From contig NZ_QOKV01000001.1 of assembly GCF_008365405.1 (NCBI RefSeq), positions 691,333 through 755,332 of the forward strand: a DNA stretch of 64,000 nt, read 5' to 3'. Position numbers and translations under genes: made by a program. Source of the DNA: Azospirillum brasilense. GTDB taxonomy: Bacteria; Pseudomonadota; Alphaproteobacteria; Azospirillales; Azospirillaceae. Shown here piece by piece: positions 25,304 to 33,946 of the stretch; the first letter of the stretch is position 1, and each line of letters opens with the position of its first letter. The notes under the pieces are model-generated. The model did no database searches. It was given only the letters and a program-made list of their open reading frames with translations, and was not told where the DNA came from.

Positions 25304-26938
25304 GTGGACGCCACCACTCCGTCCGCAGACCTATCCAGGCGCACGGCCAACCATGTGCCGCTGACGCCGCTGGACTTCCTGCGCCGCTCCGCGATGGTCT
25401 ATCCGGACAAGACCGCCGTGGTCTACGGCCCCCTGCGGCGGAACTGGGCGGAGGTGGAGCGCCGCGCCCGCGCGCTGGCCTCCGCGGTGACCAGTGCCGG
25501 CGTCCGGCCGGGGGAGGTGGTGTCGGTCCTGGCCTTCAACACCCCGGCGATGCTGGAGGCGCATTTCGGCATTCCCGGCGCCGGGGCGGTGCTGAACGCC
25601 ATCAACACGCGGCTCGACCCGCCCGCCGTCGCCTTTATCCTGGAACACGCGGAAAGCCGCCTGTTCCTGGTGGATCGCGGCTTGTCCGCGGTGGCCCGCG
25701 CCGCGCTGGAGCGCATGACGAACCCGCCGCGGGTGGTGTGGATCGACGACCCGGCGGCGCAGGACGCCGACCCGGTGGGCGATCTGGAGTATGAGGATTT
25801 CCTCAAGACCGGCGACCCCGAGGCGCCCTGGCGCACGCCCGAGGACGAGTGGGAGTCCATCGCGCTCAACTACACCTCCGGCACCACGGGCAACCCCAAG
25901 GGTGTGCTCTACCATCACCGCGGCGCCCATCTGAACGCGCTTGGCAACGTCATCACCTTCGGGCTGCGGCCCGACAGCGTCTATCTGTGGACGCTCCCCA
26001 TGTTCCACTGCAACGGCTGGACCTACCCCTGGGCGGTGACGGCGGTCGGGGCGACCCATGTATGCCTGCGCGCCGTCGATCCGGCGACGATCTTCCGCCT
26101 GATCGCCGAGGAGAAGGTCACCCACCTCTGCGGCGCGCCGGTCGTGCTGACCATGCTGATCCACGCGCCGGACACGGTGAAGCGCAGCTTCGACCACGGG
26201 CCGGTGCAGGTGGCGACCGGCGGGGCGGCGCCGCCCAGCGCGGTGATCGCGGGCATGGAGCGGATGGGCTTCCGCCTGACCCACCTCTACGGCATGACGG
26301 AATGCTACGGCCCCTCCACCGGCTGCGCGTGGCAGGAGGCCTGGGCGGACCTGCCGCTGGAGGAGCGGGCGGTCAAGATGGCCCGCCAGGGCGTGCCCAA
26401 CGTCACCATGTCCGAGCAGACCGTGCTCGACCCCGACACCGGCCGCGAAGTGCCCGCCGATGGCGAGACGCTGGGCGAGTTGGCGCTGCGCGGCAACACG
26501 GTGATGAAGGGGTACCTGAAGAACCCGGCGGCGACCGACGAGGCGCTGCGCGACGGCTGGCTGCACACCGGCGACCTCGCCGTGCTGCACCCCGACCGCT
26601 ACGTCGAGATCAAGGACCGCGCCAAGGACATCATCATCTCCGGCGGCGAGAACATCGCCTCGCTGGAGGTCGAGGAGGTCCTCTACCAGCACCCCCACGT
26701 CATGGAGGCCGCCGTCGTCGCCCGTCCCGATGCGACATGGGGCGAGAGCCCTTGCGCCTTCGTCACGCTGAAGCCGGGATCGGAAGGGCGGGTGACGGAG
26801 GCCGAGGTGATCGGCTGGTGCCGTGGCCATCTCGCCCACTTCAAGGCGCCCCGGACGGTGGTGTTCGGGGCCTTGCCGAAGACGTCGACCGGGAAGATCC
26901 AGAAGTTCGTGCTGCGCGAGCAGGCGAGGGGGTTGTGA
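25304..26938 (+). CDS. AMP-forming acyl-CoA synthetase (LvaE-like position)
   Basis: A 544-residue adenylate-forming enzyme activating a carboxylic acid to its CoA thioester with ATP. Motifs: the P-loop-like ALNYTSGTTGNPKGV, YGMTECYGP, the hinge aspartate region GWLHTGDLAVLHPDRYVEIKDRAKDIIISGG, and the catalytic Lys in PKTSTGKIQK. The start is GTG with AAGGAGA five bases before it. It opens a five-gene rightward run (synthetase, SDR, ACAD, phosphotransferase, DUF6285) with the gene content of the Pseudomonas putida levulinate operon, where LvaE activates levulinate or 4-hydroxyvalerate. Substrate by analogy only. Confidence 0.88.
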   Translation: MDATTPSADLSRRTANHVPLTPLDFLRRSAMVYPDKTAVVYGPLRRNWAEVERRARALASAVTSAGVRPGEVVSVLAFNTPAMLEAHFGIPGAGAVLNAINTRLDPPAVAFILEHAESRLFLVDRGLSAVARAALERMTNPPRVVWIDDPAAQDADPVGDLEYEDFLKTGDPEAPWRTPEDEWESIALNYTSGTTGNPKGVLYHHRGAHLNALGNVITFGLRPDSVYLWTLPMFHCNGWTYPWAVTAVGATHVCLRAVDPATIFRLIAEEKVTHLCGAPVVLTMLIHAPDTVKRSFDHGPVQVATGGAAPPSAVIAGMERMGFRLTHLYGMTECYGPSTGCAWQEAWADLPLEERAVKMARQGVPNVTMSEQTVLDPDTGREVPADGETLGELALRGNTVMKGYLKNPAATDEALRDGWLHTGDLAVLHPDRYVEIKDRAKDIIISGGENIASLEVEEVLYQHPHVMEAAVVARPDATWGESPCAFVTLKPGSEGRVTEAEVIGWCRGHLAHFKAPRTVVFGALPKTSTGKIQKFVLREQARGL

Positions 26939-26950
26939 GGGGAGTTTTTG

Positions 26951-27051
26951 CCCCCTCCCTAACCCTCCCCCGCCTTCGGCGAGGGAGGGAACTCCGCCGC
27001 TTCGCAGCCAGATCCCCTCTCCCGCGAAGCGGGGGAGGGTTAGGGAGGGGG
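26951..27051. repeat. Palindromic GC-rich intergenic repeat, copy 4
   Basis: The arms at 26951-26971 and 27031-27051 are a perfect 21-bp inverted repeat (C-rich arm containing CCCTAACCCTCCCCC). Within lie CCCGCCTTCGGCG and CTCCCGCGAAGCGGGGGAG hairpins. It sits between the acyl-CoA synthetase and SDR genes, where it may attenuate transcription or stabilise the upstream mRNA. It belongs to the same family as copies 1-3. Confidence 0.88.
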
Positions 27052-27091
27052 CCCGACGCACGAACCCTAACAACATAAACTCAGGACCCCT

Positions 27092-27853
27092 ATGACCCTT
27101 TCCCTCACCAACCGCACCGCCCTGGTCACCGGGGCCTCCGCCGGCCTGGGCCGCCACTTCGCCGGCGTTCTAGCCGCGGCGGGCGCCCGCGTCGCGCTGG
27201 CCGCAAGGCGACGCGAGAGCCTGGACACCGCCGTCGCCGAGATCGAAGCGGCGGGCGGGCAGGCCATCGCCGTGCCGCTGGACGTCACCGACGCCGCCTC
27301 CGTCCGCAACGGTGTCCGCGAGGCGGCGGGCACGCTCGGCGGGCTGGACATCCTCGTCAACAACGCCGGTGCCACCGTCGCCAAGCCCGCGCTCGACTAC
27401 GCGGAGGAGGAGTGGGACCGCGTCATCGACACCAACCTGAAGGGCGCCTTCCTCACCGCACAGGAGACGGCGCGCGTGATGAGGGAGCAGGGGCGGGGCG
27501 GGTCGATCGTCAACATCGCCTCCATCCTCGGGCTGCGGGTGGCCGGCCATGTCGTGGCCTACACCGCGTCGAAGGCCGGGCTGGTGCAGATGACCCAGGC
27601 GCTGGCCCTGGAATGGGCGCGCTACGGCATCCGCGTCAACGCGCTGGCCCCCGGCTACATGGAGACCGACCTGAACCGCGATTTCCTGGCGACCGACGCC
27701 GGGCAGGCGCTGATCCGGCGGGTGCCGCAGCGGCGGCTGGGGCGGCTGGCCGACCTCGACGGGCCGTTGCTGCTGCTCTGCTCCGACGCGTCGGCCTACA
27801 TGACCGGGGCGGTCGTGCCGGTGGACGGCGGGCATCTGGTCAGCAGCTTGTGA
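27092..27853 (+). CDS. SDR-family oxidoreductase (LvaD-like position)
   Basis: A 253-residue classical short-chain dehydrogenase. The nucleotide-binding motif is TGASAGLG (residues ~14-21), the structural motif NNAG is present, the catalytic Ser is in NIASILG and the YxxxK motif is YTASK. The C-terminal PGYMETDLN and TGAVVPVDGGH are FabG-like. In the lva operon the equivalent SDR oxidises the 3-hydroxyacyl-CoA product, a role that would fit here. Arg in AARR after beta-2 suggests NADP(H) preference, tentatively. It is followed 36 bases later by the acyl-CoA dehydrogenase. Confidence 0.87.
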   Translation: MTLSLTNRTALVTGASAGLGRHFAGVLAAAGARVALAARRRESLDTAVAEIEAAGGQAIAVPLDVTDAASVRNGVREAAGTLGGLDILVNNAGATVAKPALDYAEEEWDRVIDTNLKGAFLTAQETARVMREQGRGGSIVNIASILGLRVAGHVVAYTASKAGLVQMTQALALEWARYGIRVNALAPGYMETDLNRDFLATDAGQALIRRVPQRRLGRLADLDGPLLLLCSDASAYMTGAVVPVDGGHLVSSL

Positions 27854-27889
27854 GCAAAGAAGAAAAGACGACGGAGAGGACCCGAACCG

Positions 27890-29086
27890 ATGGATTTCAG
27901 CCTGCCCCCGCCGATCGAGGAGTTCCGCCGCCGCGTGCGCGCCTTCGTGGAGGAGCGCATTCTGCCGCTGGAAGCGGACCCGGCCTCCTACGACGCGCAT
28001 GAGAACATCGCGCCCGCCCTGCTGGAGCGCCTGCGCGGGGAGGTGAAGGCGGCCGGGCTGTGGGCGCCGCAAATGCCGAAAGAGCGCGGCGGACAGGGGC
28101 TGGGCATCGTCGGCATGGCGGCGGCCTACGAGGAGATGAACCGCTCCATCTTCGGGCCGGTCTGCTTCAACTGCGCCGCCCCCGACGACGGCAACATGCA
28201 GCTTCTCAACAAGGTGGGGACCGAGGCTCAGAAGGAGCGCTGGCTCCAGCCCATCGTCGACGGGAAGGTGCGCTCCGCCTTCGTGATGACCGAGCCGCAT
28301 CCCGGCGGCGGCTCCGACCCCTCGATGATGAAGACCAAAGCGGAGCGCAAGGGCGACCGCTGGGTGATCTCCGGCCACAAATGGTTCATCACCGGGGCGG
28401 GCGAGGCGCAGCATTTCATCCTGATAGCCCGCACCTCCGATGACAAGCGCAAGGGGCTGACCGCCTTCCTGTTCGACAAGGACCAACCCGGCTGGGAGAT
28501 CGTCCGCCGCATCCCGATCATGGGACCGGAGGAGCATGGCGGCCATTGCGAGCTGCGCTTCGACGGGCTGGAGGTCTCCGACGAGAACGTCCTGATGACC
28601 ATCGGCGACGGGCTGAAGGCGACGCAGATCCGCCTCGGCCCGGCCCGGCTGACCCATTGCATGCGTTGGACCGGGCTGTCGAAGCGGGCTATGGAGATCG
28701 CCGCCGCCTATGTGCGCGAGCGCGAGAGCTTCGGCACCACGCTCGCGGGGCACGAGGGCGTGCAGTGGATGATGGGCGACGTCGCCATGCAGATCGAGAT
28801 CGGCCGGCTTCTGGTCATGAAGGCGGCGTGGCAGCTCGACCGCGGCGACTTCGCCCGCAAGGAGGTGTCGATGGCCAAGGTCCATGTCGCCGACACGCTG
28901 CACAAGGCGGTGGACACGGCCATCCAGCTCTGCGGGGCCAGGGGCTATTCGAAGGACACGGCGCTCGAGTGGATGTACCGCTACGCCCGGCAGGCCCGGC
29001 TGGTGGACGGGGCGTCGGAGGTCCACAAGATGGTCCTGGCGCGATTCTACATGGACGAGGGCGACGGCTTCTGGGCCTGGGGGTGA
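27890..29086 (+). CDS. Acyl-CoA dehydrogenase, ACAD10/11-like (LvaC-like position)
   Basis: A 398-residue FAD-dependent acyl-CoA dehydrogenase-fold protein with MTEPHPGGGSDPS, KWFITGAGEAQHF and QLCGARGYSKDTALEWMYR. The C-terminal QARLVDGASEVHKM resembles the ACAD10/ACAD11 and LvaC type rather than the usual straight-chain enzymes. In that group the enzyme converts 4-phosphoacyl-CoA to 3-hydroxyacyl-CoA, instead of simple beta-oxidation. The neighbouring phosphotransferase gene, fused to the ACAD in mammalian ACAD10/11, supports this. RBS GGAGAGGACC precedes the ATG. Confidence 0.87.
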   Translation: MDFSLPPPIEEFRRRVRAFVEERILPLEADPASYDAHENIAPALLERLRGEVKAAGLWAPQMPKERGGQGLGIVGMAAAYEEMNRSIFGPVCFNCAAPDDGNMQLLNKVGTEAQKERWLQPIVDGKVRSAFVMTEPHPGGGSDPSMMKTKAERKGDRWVISGHKWFITGAGEAQHFILIARTSDDKRKGLTAFLFDKDQPGWEIVRRIPIMGPEEHGGHCELRFDGLEVSDENVLMTIGDGLKATQIRLGPARLTHCMRWTGLSKRAMEIAAAYVRERESFGTTLAGHEGVQWMMGDVAMQIEIGRLLVMKAAWQLDRGDFARKEVSMAKVHVADTLHKAVDTAIQLCGARGYSKDTALEWMYRYARQARLVDGASEVHKMVLARFYMDEGDGFWAWG

Positions 29087-29090
29087 TGGG

Positions 29091-30194
29091 ATGGGCGCAC
29101 TGATCGACGGGGAAAGCCGGCCGCGGCTGGAATCGTGGCTGGCCGGGGCGACCGGCGCGACGCGCGTGTCGGTGGCCGACGAAGGCACGCTCGGCGGGGG
29201 AGCCATCTCGCTCAACCTTGCGGTGACTCTGGACATCGACGGCGGGCCGCAGGCCGGGCGGCACGCCTGCGTCCTGCGCGCCCAACCGGGGGGGCGCGCG
29301 GCCACGTCCGGCATGAAGGCCAGCATTTCCAAGGCGCAGGAGTACGCCGTGCTGCGCGCCGCCTTCGGCGCCGGGGTGGCGGCGCCCGAACCCATCGCCG
29401 CCTGCGGCGACCCGGCGGTTCTCGGCGCCGACTTCTACATCATGCGCCGCGCCGAGGGCATCGGCGCCGGGCACAAGGTGGTGAAGGCCGACCAGCCGCA
29501 GCGCGGCCTCGCCCGCGAGCTTGGCCGGCAGCTCGGCCGCCTGCACAAAGCCGGGCCGGACACGCCGGGGCTGGAGGACCTGCCGGTGCCGGCCGCGTCG
29601 CCGGCGCTCGACTGCGTCCACGCCTACCGCGACTGGCTGGGCGATCTGGCATTGCGCGACGCCGTTCTGGCCTGGGGCCTGCGCTGGCTGGAGATCCACG
29701 CGCCGCCGCCGGGCGATCTGGTGCTGTGCCACCGCGACTACCGCACCGGGAACTATCTGGTGAAGGACGGCGGGCTGACCGCCATCCTGGATTGGGAGTT
29801 CGCCGGGTTCAGCGATCCCATGGAGGATCTCGGCTGGTTCTGCGCCCGTTCCTGGCGGTTCGGTCGCCACGACCGCGAGGCGGGAGGGCTGGCCGGGCGG
29901 GAGGACTTCTACGCCGGGTACGAGGAGACCTCGGGCCGCCGGGTCGACCCGCGGGCGGTCGCTTATTGGGAAACCGCCGCCTACATGCGCTGGGCGGCCA
30001 TCGCGGTCCTCCAGGGCCGCCGCCACACCTCCGGGGAGGAGCCGTCGCTGGAGCTGGCTTTGACCGGGCGGATGCTGCCGGAGATCGAGTTGGATTTGTT
30101 GCGCCACATCCATGGGCTGGGGCTGACGGCCTCCGCCCCGGCGGTGGTGGGTGCCGAATCGTCCGGCGATGCCGGCGAAGAGAGGGTCGCCTGA
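29091..30194 (+). CDS. APH-type phosphotransferase (LvaA-like position)
   Basis: A 367-residue kinase of the aminoglycoside-phosphotransferase/choline-kinase fold. The catalytic loop is CHRDYRTGNYLV and the metal-binding aspartate is in AILDWEFAGFSDPMEDLGW. The N-terminal lobe has a short glycine-rich loop (DEGTLGGGAISLNL). Its position four bases after the ACAD stop and before the DUF6285 gene matches LvaA, which phosphorylates the 4-hydroxyl of 4-hydroxyacyl-CoA. Antibiotic resistance is an unlikely role in this context. Confidence 0.84.
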   Translation: MGALIDGESRPRLESWLAGATGATRVSVADEGTLGGGAISLNLAVTLDIDGGPQAGRHACVLRAQPGGRAATSGMKASISKAQEYAVLRAAFGAGVAAPEPIAACGDPAVLGADFYIMRRAEGIGAGHKVVKADQPQRGLARELGRQLGRLHKAGPDTPGLEDLPVPAASPALDCVHAYRDWLGDLALRDAVLAWGLRWLEIHAPPPGDLVLCHRDYRTGNYLVKDGGLTAILDWEFAGFSDPMEDLGWFCARSWRFGRHDREAGGLAGREDFYAGYEETSGRRVDPRAVAYWETAAYMRWAAIAVLQGRRHTSGEEPSLELALTGRMLPEIELDLLRHIHGLGLTASAPAVVGAESSGDAGEERVA

Positions 30195-30583
30195 TGCGCA
30201 CCAGCCCCGACGCCCAGGAGTTGCTGAGCATCGTCGCGGAGACCTTCCGGACGGACCTGCTTCCCCACATCCCGCCGGCCCAGCGCTACACGGCGCTGAT
30301 GATCGCCAACGCGCTCGGCATCGTGCAGCGGGAACTGGCCGGGGTGGACGAGGCCGGTCACGCCATGCTGGCGGCGCTGGCCCTGCTCTACGGCGAGGAC
30401 GCGGATGACAGCCTGTCCGGCACTGACTTGCGCCAGCGGGTGGAGGCGTTGCAACACCGGCTGTGCATCGAGATCGCCGCGGGCGACTTCGACCACGACG
30501 GCCAGGACGTGCTGATGGAATGTCTGGAGGAGATCGTCCAGGCCCGGCTGGGCATCGCCAACCCGAAGCTGCTGCGGGGGTAG
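30194..30583 (+). CDS. DUF6285 small protein (LvaB-like position)
   Basis: A 129-residue helical protein starting MRTSPDAQELLSIVAETF, with RYTALMIANALGIVQREL in the middle. This resembles the DUF6285 family found next to phosphotransferase/ACAD pairs. In the levulinate operon the small LvaB is needed for the LvaA kinase to work, so this is probably an accessory subunit of the upstream enzyme. Its ATG overlaps the phosphotransferase stop (TGATG), giving translational coupling. A nine-T run at 30597-30605 just beyond the stop may assist termination, although no clear stem precedes it. Confidence 0.72.
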   Translation: MRTSPDAQELLSIVAETFRTDLLPHIPPAQRYTALMIANALGIVQRELAGVDEAGHAMLAALALLYGEDADDSLSGTDLRQRVEALQHRLCIEIAAGDFDHDGQDVLMECLEEIVQARLGIANPKLLRG

Positions 30584-30673
30584 GGACGGAACTGGGGTTT
30601 TTTTTCCTTCTCGACGCCCCCCGTTGCCATTACCATTTCACAGGCGGAATGCCCTGGATGAAAGCCCATCGTC

Positions 30674-30880
30674 ATGCCCATCGATTTCAGCCACTTGTCT
30701 CCCCAGGAGCGCCTGGACCTGATCGGCGAACTTTGGGAATCGCTGGATGAAGGCGATGTGCCGGTTTCTGAGAAGGTGCGGGCCGAACTCGATCGCCGGA
30801 ACGCTGACTTTCACGAGAGCCGGATGAAGGCCGTATCCTGGACCGAACTCCGCGGCGTCCTGCGTCCGGGGAGAGCGTGA
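30674..30880 (+). CDS. Addiction-module antitoxin, RelB/TIGR02574-like
   Basis: A 68-residue protein with the 'LSPQERLDLIGELWESLDEG...VSEKVRAELDRR' pattern of the TIGR02574 addiction-module component family. These short helical antitoxins wrap around RelE/ParE-type toxins. Its stop overlaps the GTG of the toxin gene (GTGA), the usual antitoxin-first order. Confidence 0.82.
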   Translation: MPIDFSHLSPQERLDLIGELWESLDEGDVPVSEKVRAELDRRNADFHESRMKAVSWTELRGVLRPGRA

Positions 30881-31173
30881 GCCGTCCCGTTTACTTTCTT
30901 CCTGAAGCGGCGGAGGAGTTGGCCGAGGCGCAGGCATGGTACGACGCGCGCTCCGCAGGTTTGGGCGACCGCTTTTTCGATGCCATTGATGCGCTGTCGT
31001 GGCGGATTGGAGACGCGCCCCACCGCTTTCCGCATGTGCATGGCACCATTCAACGGGCGTTGCTTGGGCGTTTTCCCTATGCCCTGTTCTTCCGTGACGA
31101 GGCCGACGGCGTGTATGTCATCGCTTGCCTTCATACCAGCCGCCATCCGGAACGATGGCGCCGCCGGACTTGA
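30877..31173 (+). CDS. RelE/ParE-family toxin
   Basis: A 98-residue RelE/ParE superfamily protein: FLPEAAEELAEAQAWYDARSAGLGDRF followed by FPHVHGTIQRALLGRFPYALFFR and the terminal HTSRHPERWRRR. The conserved basic and aromatic positions (Arg in IQRALL and GRFPY) are kept, so the toxin looks intact. Relatives either cut mRNA on the ribosome or inhibit gyrase; which applies is not clear. It starts with GTG, overlapping the antitoxin stop. Confidence 0.87.
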   Translation: MSRPVYFLPEAAEELAEAQAWYDARSAGLGDRFFDAIDALSWRIGDAPHRFPHVHGTIQRALLGRFPYALFFRDEADGVYVIACLHTSRHPERWRRRT

Positions 31174-31188
31174 CGGCGCCATCGCGTG

Positions 31189-31980
31189 TCACTCCGCAAT
31201 CGGCTCGTAGAATTCCGGGCCGAAGTCGGCGGCTTGGCGGCTGGTCACGTTGAAGGGCTTCTTCAGGCCGCCGCGGAAGTACCGTTTCACCAGATCCTGC
31301 CACGTTTCCACCGGGTCCACGCCGCGCTTGGCGCAGAGATGGCCGAACCAGCGGCGTCCGGCGGCGACGTGGGTGATCTCCTCGTCGTGGATGACCTGGA
31401 GCAGAGCGGCGCTTTCCGCGTCGCCGAACTCGCGCAGGCGGCGGACGGTCTCCGGGGTCACGTCGAGCCCGCGCGCCTCCAGCACCATCGGCACCACGGC
31501 CAGCCGGGCGGCGAGGTCGTGGGCGGTGGTGGTCGCCGCTTGCCACAGCCCGTCATGGGCCGGCAACTCGCCATAGCCGGAACCGAGCTGGTTCAGTCGC
31601 TCCTCCAGCATCTGGAAATGCCGGGCTTCGTCGTCGGCGACCTGCACCCAGTCGTCGGTGAAGCCCTTAGGCATCCCCTCTCCGACGAAGCGGCACACGA
31701 TGTCCCAAGCGAGGTCGATGGCGTTCAGCTCGATGTGGGCCAGCGCGTGGAGCAGGGCGAGGCGGTTCTGCGCGCTGCCGCCGCGTCCGCGCTTGGGCAT
31801 GTCGCGGGGCAGCATCAGCGGCGGACGCTCCGGACGGGCGGGGCGCTCCGGCGCGACCAGCGCGCCGAACTCCGTGATGCGTCCGTCGCGCCACGCTGCG
31901 GCGTAGTCCCGCGTCAGGCGCACCTTCTCCAGTGGCGCCGCAGTGGTCAGCACCGCGACGGCCGCGTCACACAGCGTCAT
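31189..31980 (-). CDS. DUF455 ferritin-like protein
   Basis: About 263 residues. The four-helix-bundle core carries di-iron-type ligands: ALAHIELNAIDLAWD, VADDEARHFQMLEERL and IHDEEITHVAAGRRWF. It matches the DUF455 ferritin-like family, in which clustered Glu/His suggests a metal-binding oxidase or hydroxylase. The specific reaction is unknown, although relatives include tRNA- and antibiotic-modifying enzymes. The ATG at 31980 overlaps the cysQ stop in the ATGA pattern; an ATG at 31986 is an alternative. Confidence 0.8.
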   Translation of the reverse strand: MTLCDAAVAVLTTAAPLEKVRLTRDYAAAWRDGRITEFGALVAPERPARPERPPLMLPRDMPKRGRGGSAQNRLALLHALAHIELNAIDLAWDIVCRFVGEGMPKGFTDDWVQVADDEARHFQMLEERLNQLGSGYGELPAHDGLWQAATTTAHDLAARLAVVPMVLEARGLDVTPETVRRLREFGDAESAALLQVIHDEEITHVAAGRRWFGHLCAKRGVDPVETWQDLVKRYFRGGLKKPFNVTSRQAADFGPEFYEPIAE

Positions 31981-32753
31981 TGCCATCCATACGCAACGAA
32001 ATGGGGGTTCAGGATGTCGGCCTTGCCGTAGAGGAAGGGCGAGCCGTCGGGCTGCTCCACCCGCCCGCCGGCGGCGACGAGGATGGCGTGGCCGGCGGCG
32101 GTGTCCCATTCGCTGGTCGGACCGAAGCGGGGGTAAAGGTCGGCCTTGCCCGACGCCACCGTGCAGAATTTCAGGGAACTGCCGCAGGTCACCCGGTTCT
32201 TCACCGTGTAGCCGGCAAGGAAGCCATCCAGTTCGCCGCCGCTGCCGTGGGAGCGGCTGGCGACCACGGTCAGGCCGTCGGGCGGCGGCTTGCGGACCTG
32301 GATCGGGTAGTCGTGGCGGCCCTCCACCCAATGGACGGCGGTGCCCGCTCCGCAGGCGGCGTAGAGGTCACCCGTGGCCGGCGCGTAGACGACTCCCAGG
32401 ACCGGACGCCCGCCCTCGATCAGGGCGATGTTGACGGTGAACTCGCCGTTGCGGCTGATGAACTCCTTGGTACCGTCGAGCGGATCGACCAGCCAGAAGC
32501 GTCCGCCGGAAATGTCCGGCCGGTGCCCGGCGGCCACGGCCTCCTCCGCGACAACCGGAATGCCGGGGGCGATGTGGTGCAGGGCCGGGGTGATGACATG
32601 CTCGGCGGCCAGATCGGCCTGGGTGACCGGACTGCCGTCGACCTTTGTGGCGGCGTCGATGCCGTCGTTGTAGAAGCGCAGGATCACCTGACCCGCTTCG
32701 TGGGCGATGGTCCGCACCTTGGGCAGCAGGCTCGCCGCGGCGGTGTCGGTCAT
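31977..32753 (-). CDS. cysQ: 3'(2'),5'-bisphosphate nucleotidase CysQ
   Basis: A 258-residue lithium-sensitive phosphatase of the inositol monophosphatase superfamily. It recycles 3'-phosphoadenosine 5'-phosphate from sulfate assimilation or, in relatives, dephosphorylates inositol phosphates. Metal ligands are visible in VVAEEA, WLVDPLDGTKEFI and SEWDTAAGHAIL. KEF after DPLDGT and the overall length favour CysQ over generic SuhB. It is the first gene of an overlapping pair with the DUF455 protein. Confidence 0.88.
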   Translation of the reverse strand: MTDTAAASLLPKVRTIAHEAGQVILRFYNDGIDAATKVDGSPVTQADLAAEHVITPALHHIAPGIPVVAEEAVAAGHRPDISGGRFWLVDPLDGTKEFISRNGEFTVNIALIEGGRPVLGVVYAPATGDLYAACGAGTAVHWVEGRHDYPIQVRKPPPDGLTVVASRSHGSGGELDGFLAGYTVKNRVTCGSSLKFCTVASGKADLYPRFGPTSEWDTAAGHAILVAAGGRVEQPDGSPFLYGKADILNPHFVAYGWQ

Positions 32754-32846
32754 GGGTGGTCCTCCGGTCGGCTGGTGTGCGAACGGTCACCATAGCGCGC
32801 CCGGATGGTGGGCTGGAAGGCTGGAAAGGGCGGGGAGGATGGGAGA

Positions 32847-33356
32847 ATGCGGATGAACGCAGGCTGGCGGGCGATGGAACCGGCGGACCTGGAGCGTGTG
32901 TTGGACATCGCCGAGGTCGTGCACCCCGATTACCCGGAGGATCGCGCCGTCTTCGCCGAGCGTCTGGCCCTCTACCCGGACGGCTGCGCCATGGCGGAGG
33001 CGGATGGGCTCGGCATCGGCTACATCGTCATGCATCCGGGGCGTTTGGGTGTTCCTCCGCCGCTTGATTCGCCGCTCGGCGCGCTGCCGGAGGCGCCGGA
33101 CTGCCTCTATCTGCACGACGTCGCCCTGCTGCCCGCGGCGCGGGGGCTGAGGTTGGGAGTCGCCGCCCTGGAGCGCATGAACGCGCTGGCGGCGCGGCAG
33201 GGGTTTCGCTGGCTGGCCCTGACCTCCACCCCCGGTGCACGGGCCTTCTGGGATGCGCAAGGATTCCGGCCGCATGACGGCGGGGCCGGGCTGGCCGCCA
33301 AGCTCGCCTCCTACGGCGGCGGGATGACCTACATGACGAAGCCGGTGAAAGGCTGA
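32847..33356 (+). CDS. GNAT-family N-acetyltransferase
   Basis: A 169-residue protein with the GNAT fold: WRAMEPADLERVLDIAE at the N-terminus, LHDVALLPAARGLRLGVAAL (acetyl-CoA binding segment) and the C-terminal ARAFWDAQGFRPHDG. The pyrophosphate loop is a degenerate ARGLRLGVA rather than strict RGxGxG/A. The acceptor substrate is unknown. The start at 32847 has GGAGG eight bases before it; ATG at 32853 is also possible. It is divergent from cysQ. Confidence 0.78.
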   Translation: MRMNAGWRAMEPADLERVLDIAEVVHPDYPEDRAVFAERLALYPDGCAMAEADGLGIGYIVMHPGRLGVPPPLDSPLGALPEAPDCLYLHDVALLPAARGLRLGVAALERMNALAARQGFRWLALTSTPGARAFWDAQGFRPHDGGAGLAAKLASYGGGMTYMTKPVKG

Positions 33357-33511
33357 TCCGGCGTATTTGAGGTAATTTGCTGAAAATTGTGTTCGTCGCG
33401 CCGGGCGGGGATTCGATTTGCGGCAAGTTGTCCGACCCCGGCGGGTGGACGCGGATGCTATCTTGCGGCCTTCCCGATACCTTCAGCACGGCCGTTCGCC
33501 GGCAGGCCCCC

Positions 33512-33946
33512 ATGCAGCCATCCGCCCGCTTCCCGTGGAAGTCCGACTACACGGTTGGAAACGAGTCCATTGACGAACAGCACCGGACCCTTCTCGAACT
33601 GGCCGGGCTGCTGCACATGGCGGTGGCGGCGGGGCAAGGCTACAAGATCATCCAGAACGCCTTCGCCGCCCTGGTCAAGTACACGGAGGAGCATTTCTCC
33701 GACGAAGAGCAGTTCTGGACCGACGCCAAAAGCGGCGGCGTGGAGCAGCACAAGCGGCTCCACCGGCAGATCACTGAGGAATTGCTGGCCCTGCGGTTCG
33801 AGGGGCCGTACGGCGTCGTCTTCTGCACGCCCAACGAACTGACCAATTGGGTCGAACACCGCCTGATCGCCCATTTCATCGAAGAGGATCAGGGTGTCTA
33901 CCGCAGCCTGACCCAGGGCGCCAAACGGAAGCGGACCTCCGCCTGA
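33512..33946 (+). CDS. Bacteriohemerythrin
   Basis: A 144-residue di-iron oxygen-binding protein. The hemerythrin ligand series is recognisable: SIDEQHRTLLE, TEEHFSDEEQFW, VEQHKRLH, and WVEHRLIAHFIEEDQ. It is cytoplasmic and single-domain, probably an oxygen sensor, store or buffer in a microaerophile. The start MQPSARFPW at 33512 was preferred because the family begins close to the 'W..Y.VGNE.IDEQH' block; a longer frame from 33377 adds 45 residues without family resemblance. The ribosome site is weak. Confidence 0.85.
   Translation: MQPSARFPWKSDYTVGNESIDEQHRTLLELAGLLHMAVAAGQGYKIIQNAFAALVKYTEEHFSDEEQFWTDAKSGGVEQHKRLHRQITEELLALRFEGPYGVVFCTPNELTNWVEHRLIAHFIEEDQGVYRSLTQGAKRKRTSA

Noticed and set aside
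29091..30194. Aminoglycoside resistance gene
   Set aside because: The kinase fold is shared, but gene context (ACAD, DUF6285, acyl-CoA synthetase) fits a catabolic LvaA-type kinase better.
30597..30605. Nine-T run as an intrinsic terminator of the lva-like operon
   Set aside because: No stable hairpin directly precedes the T-run, so it is only noted with the DUF6285 gene.
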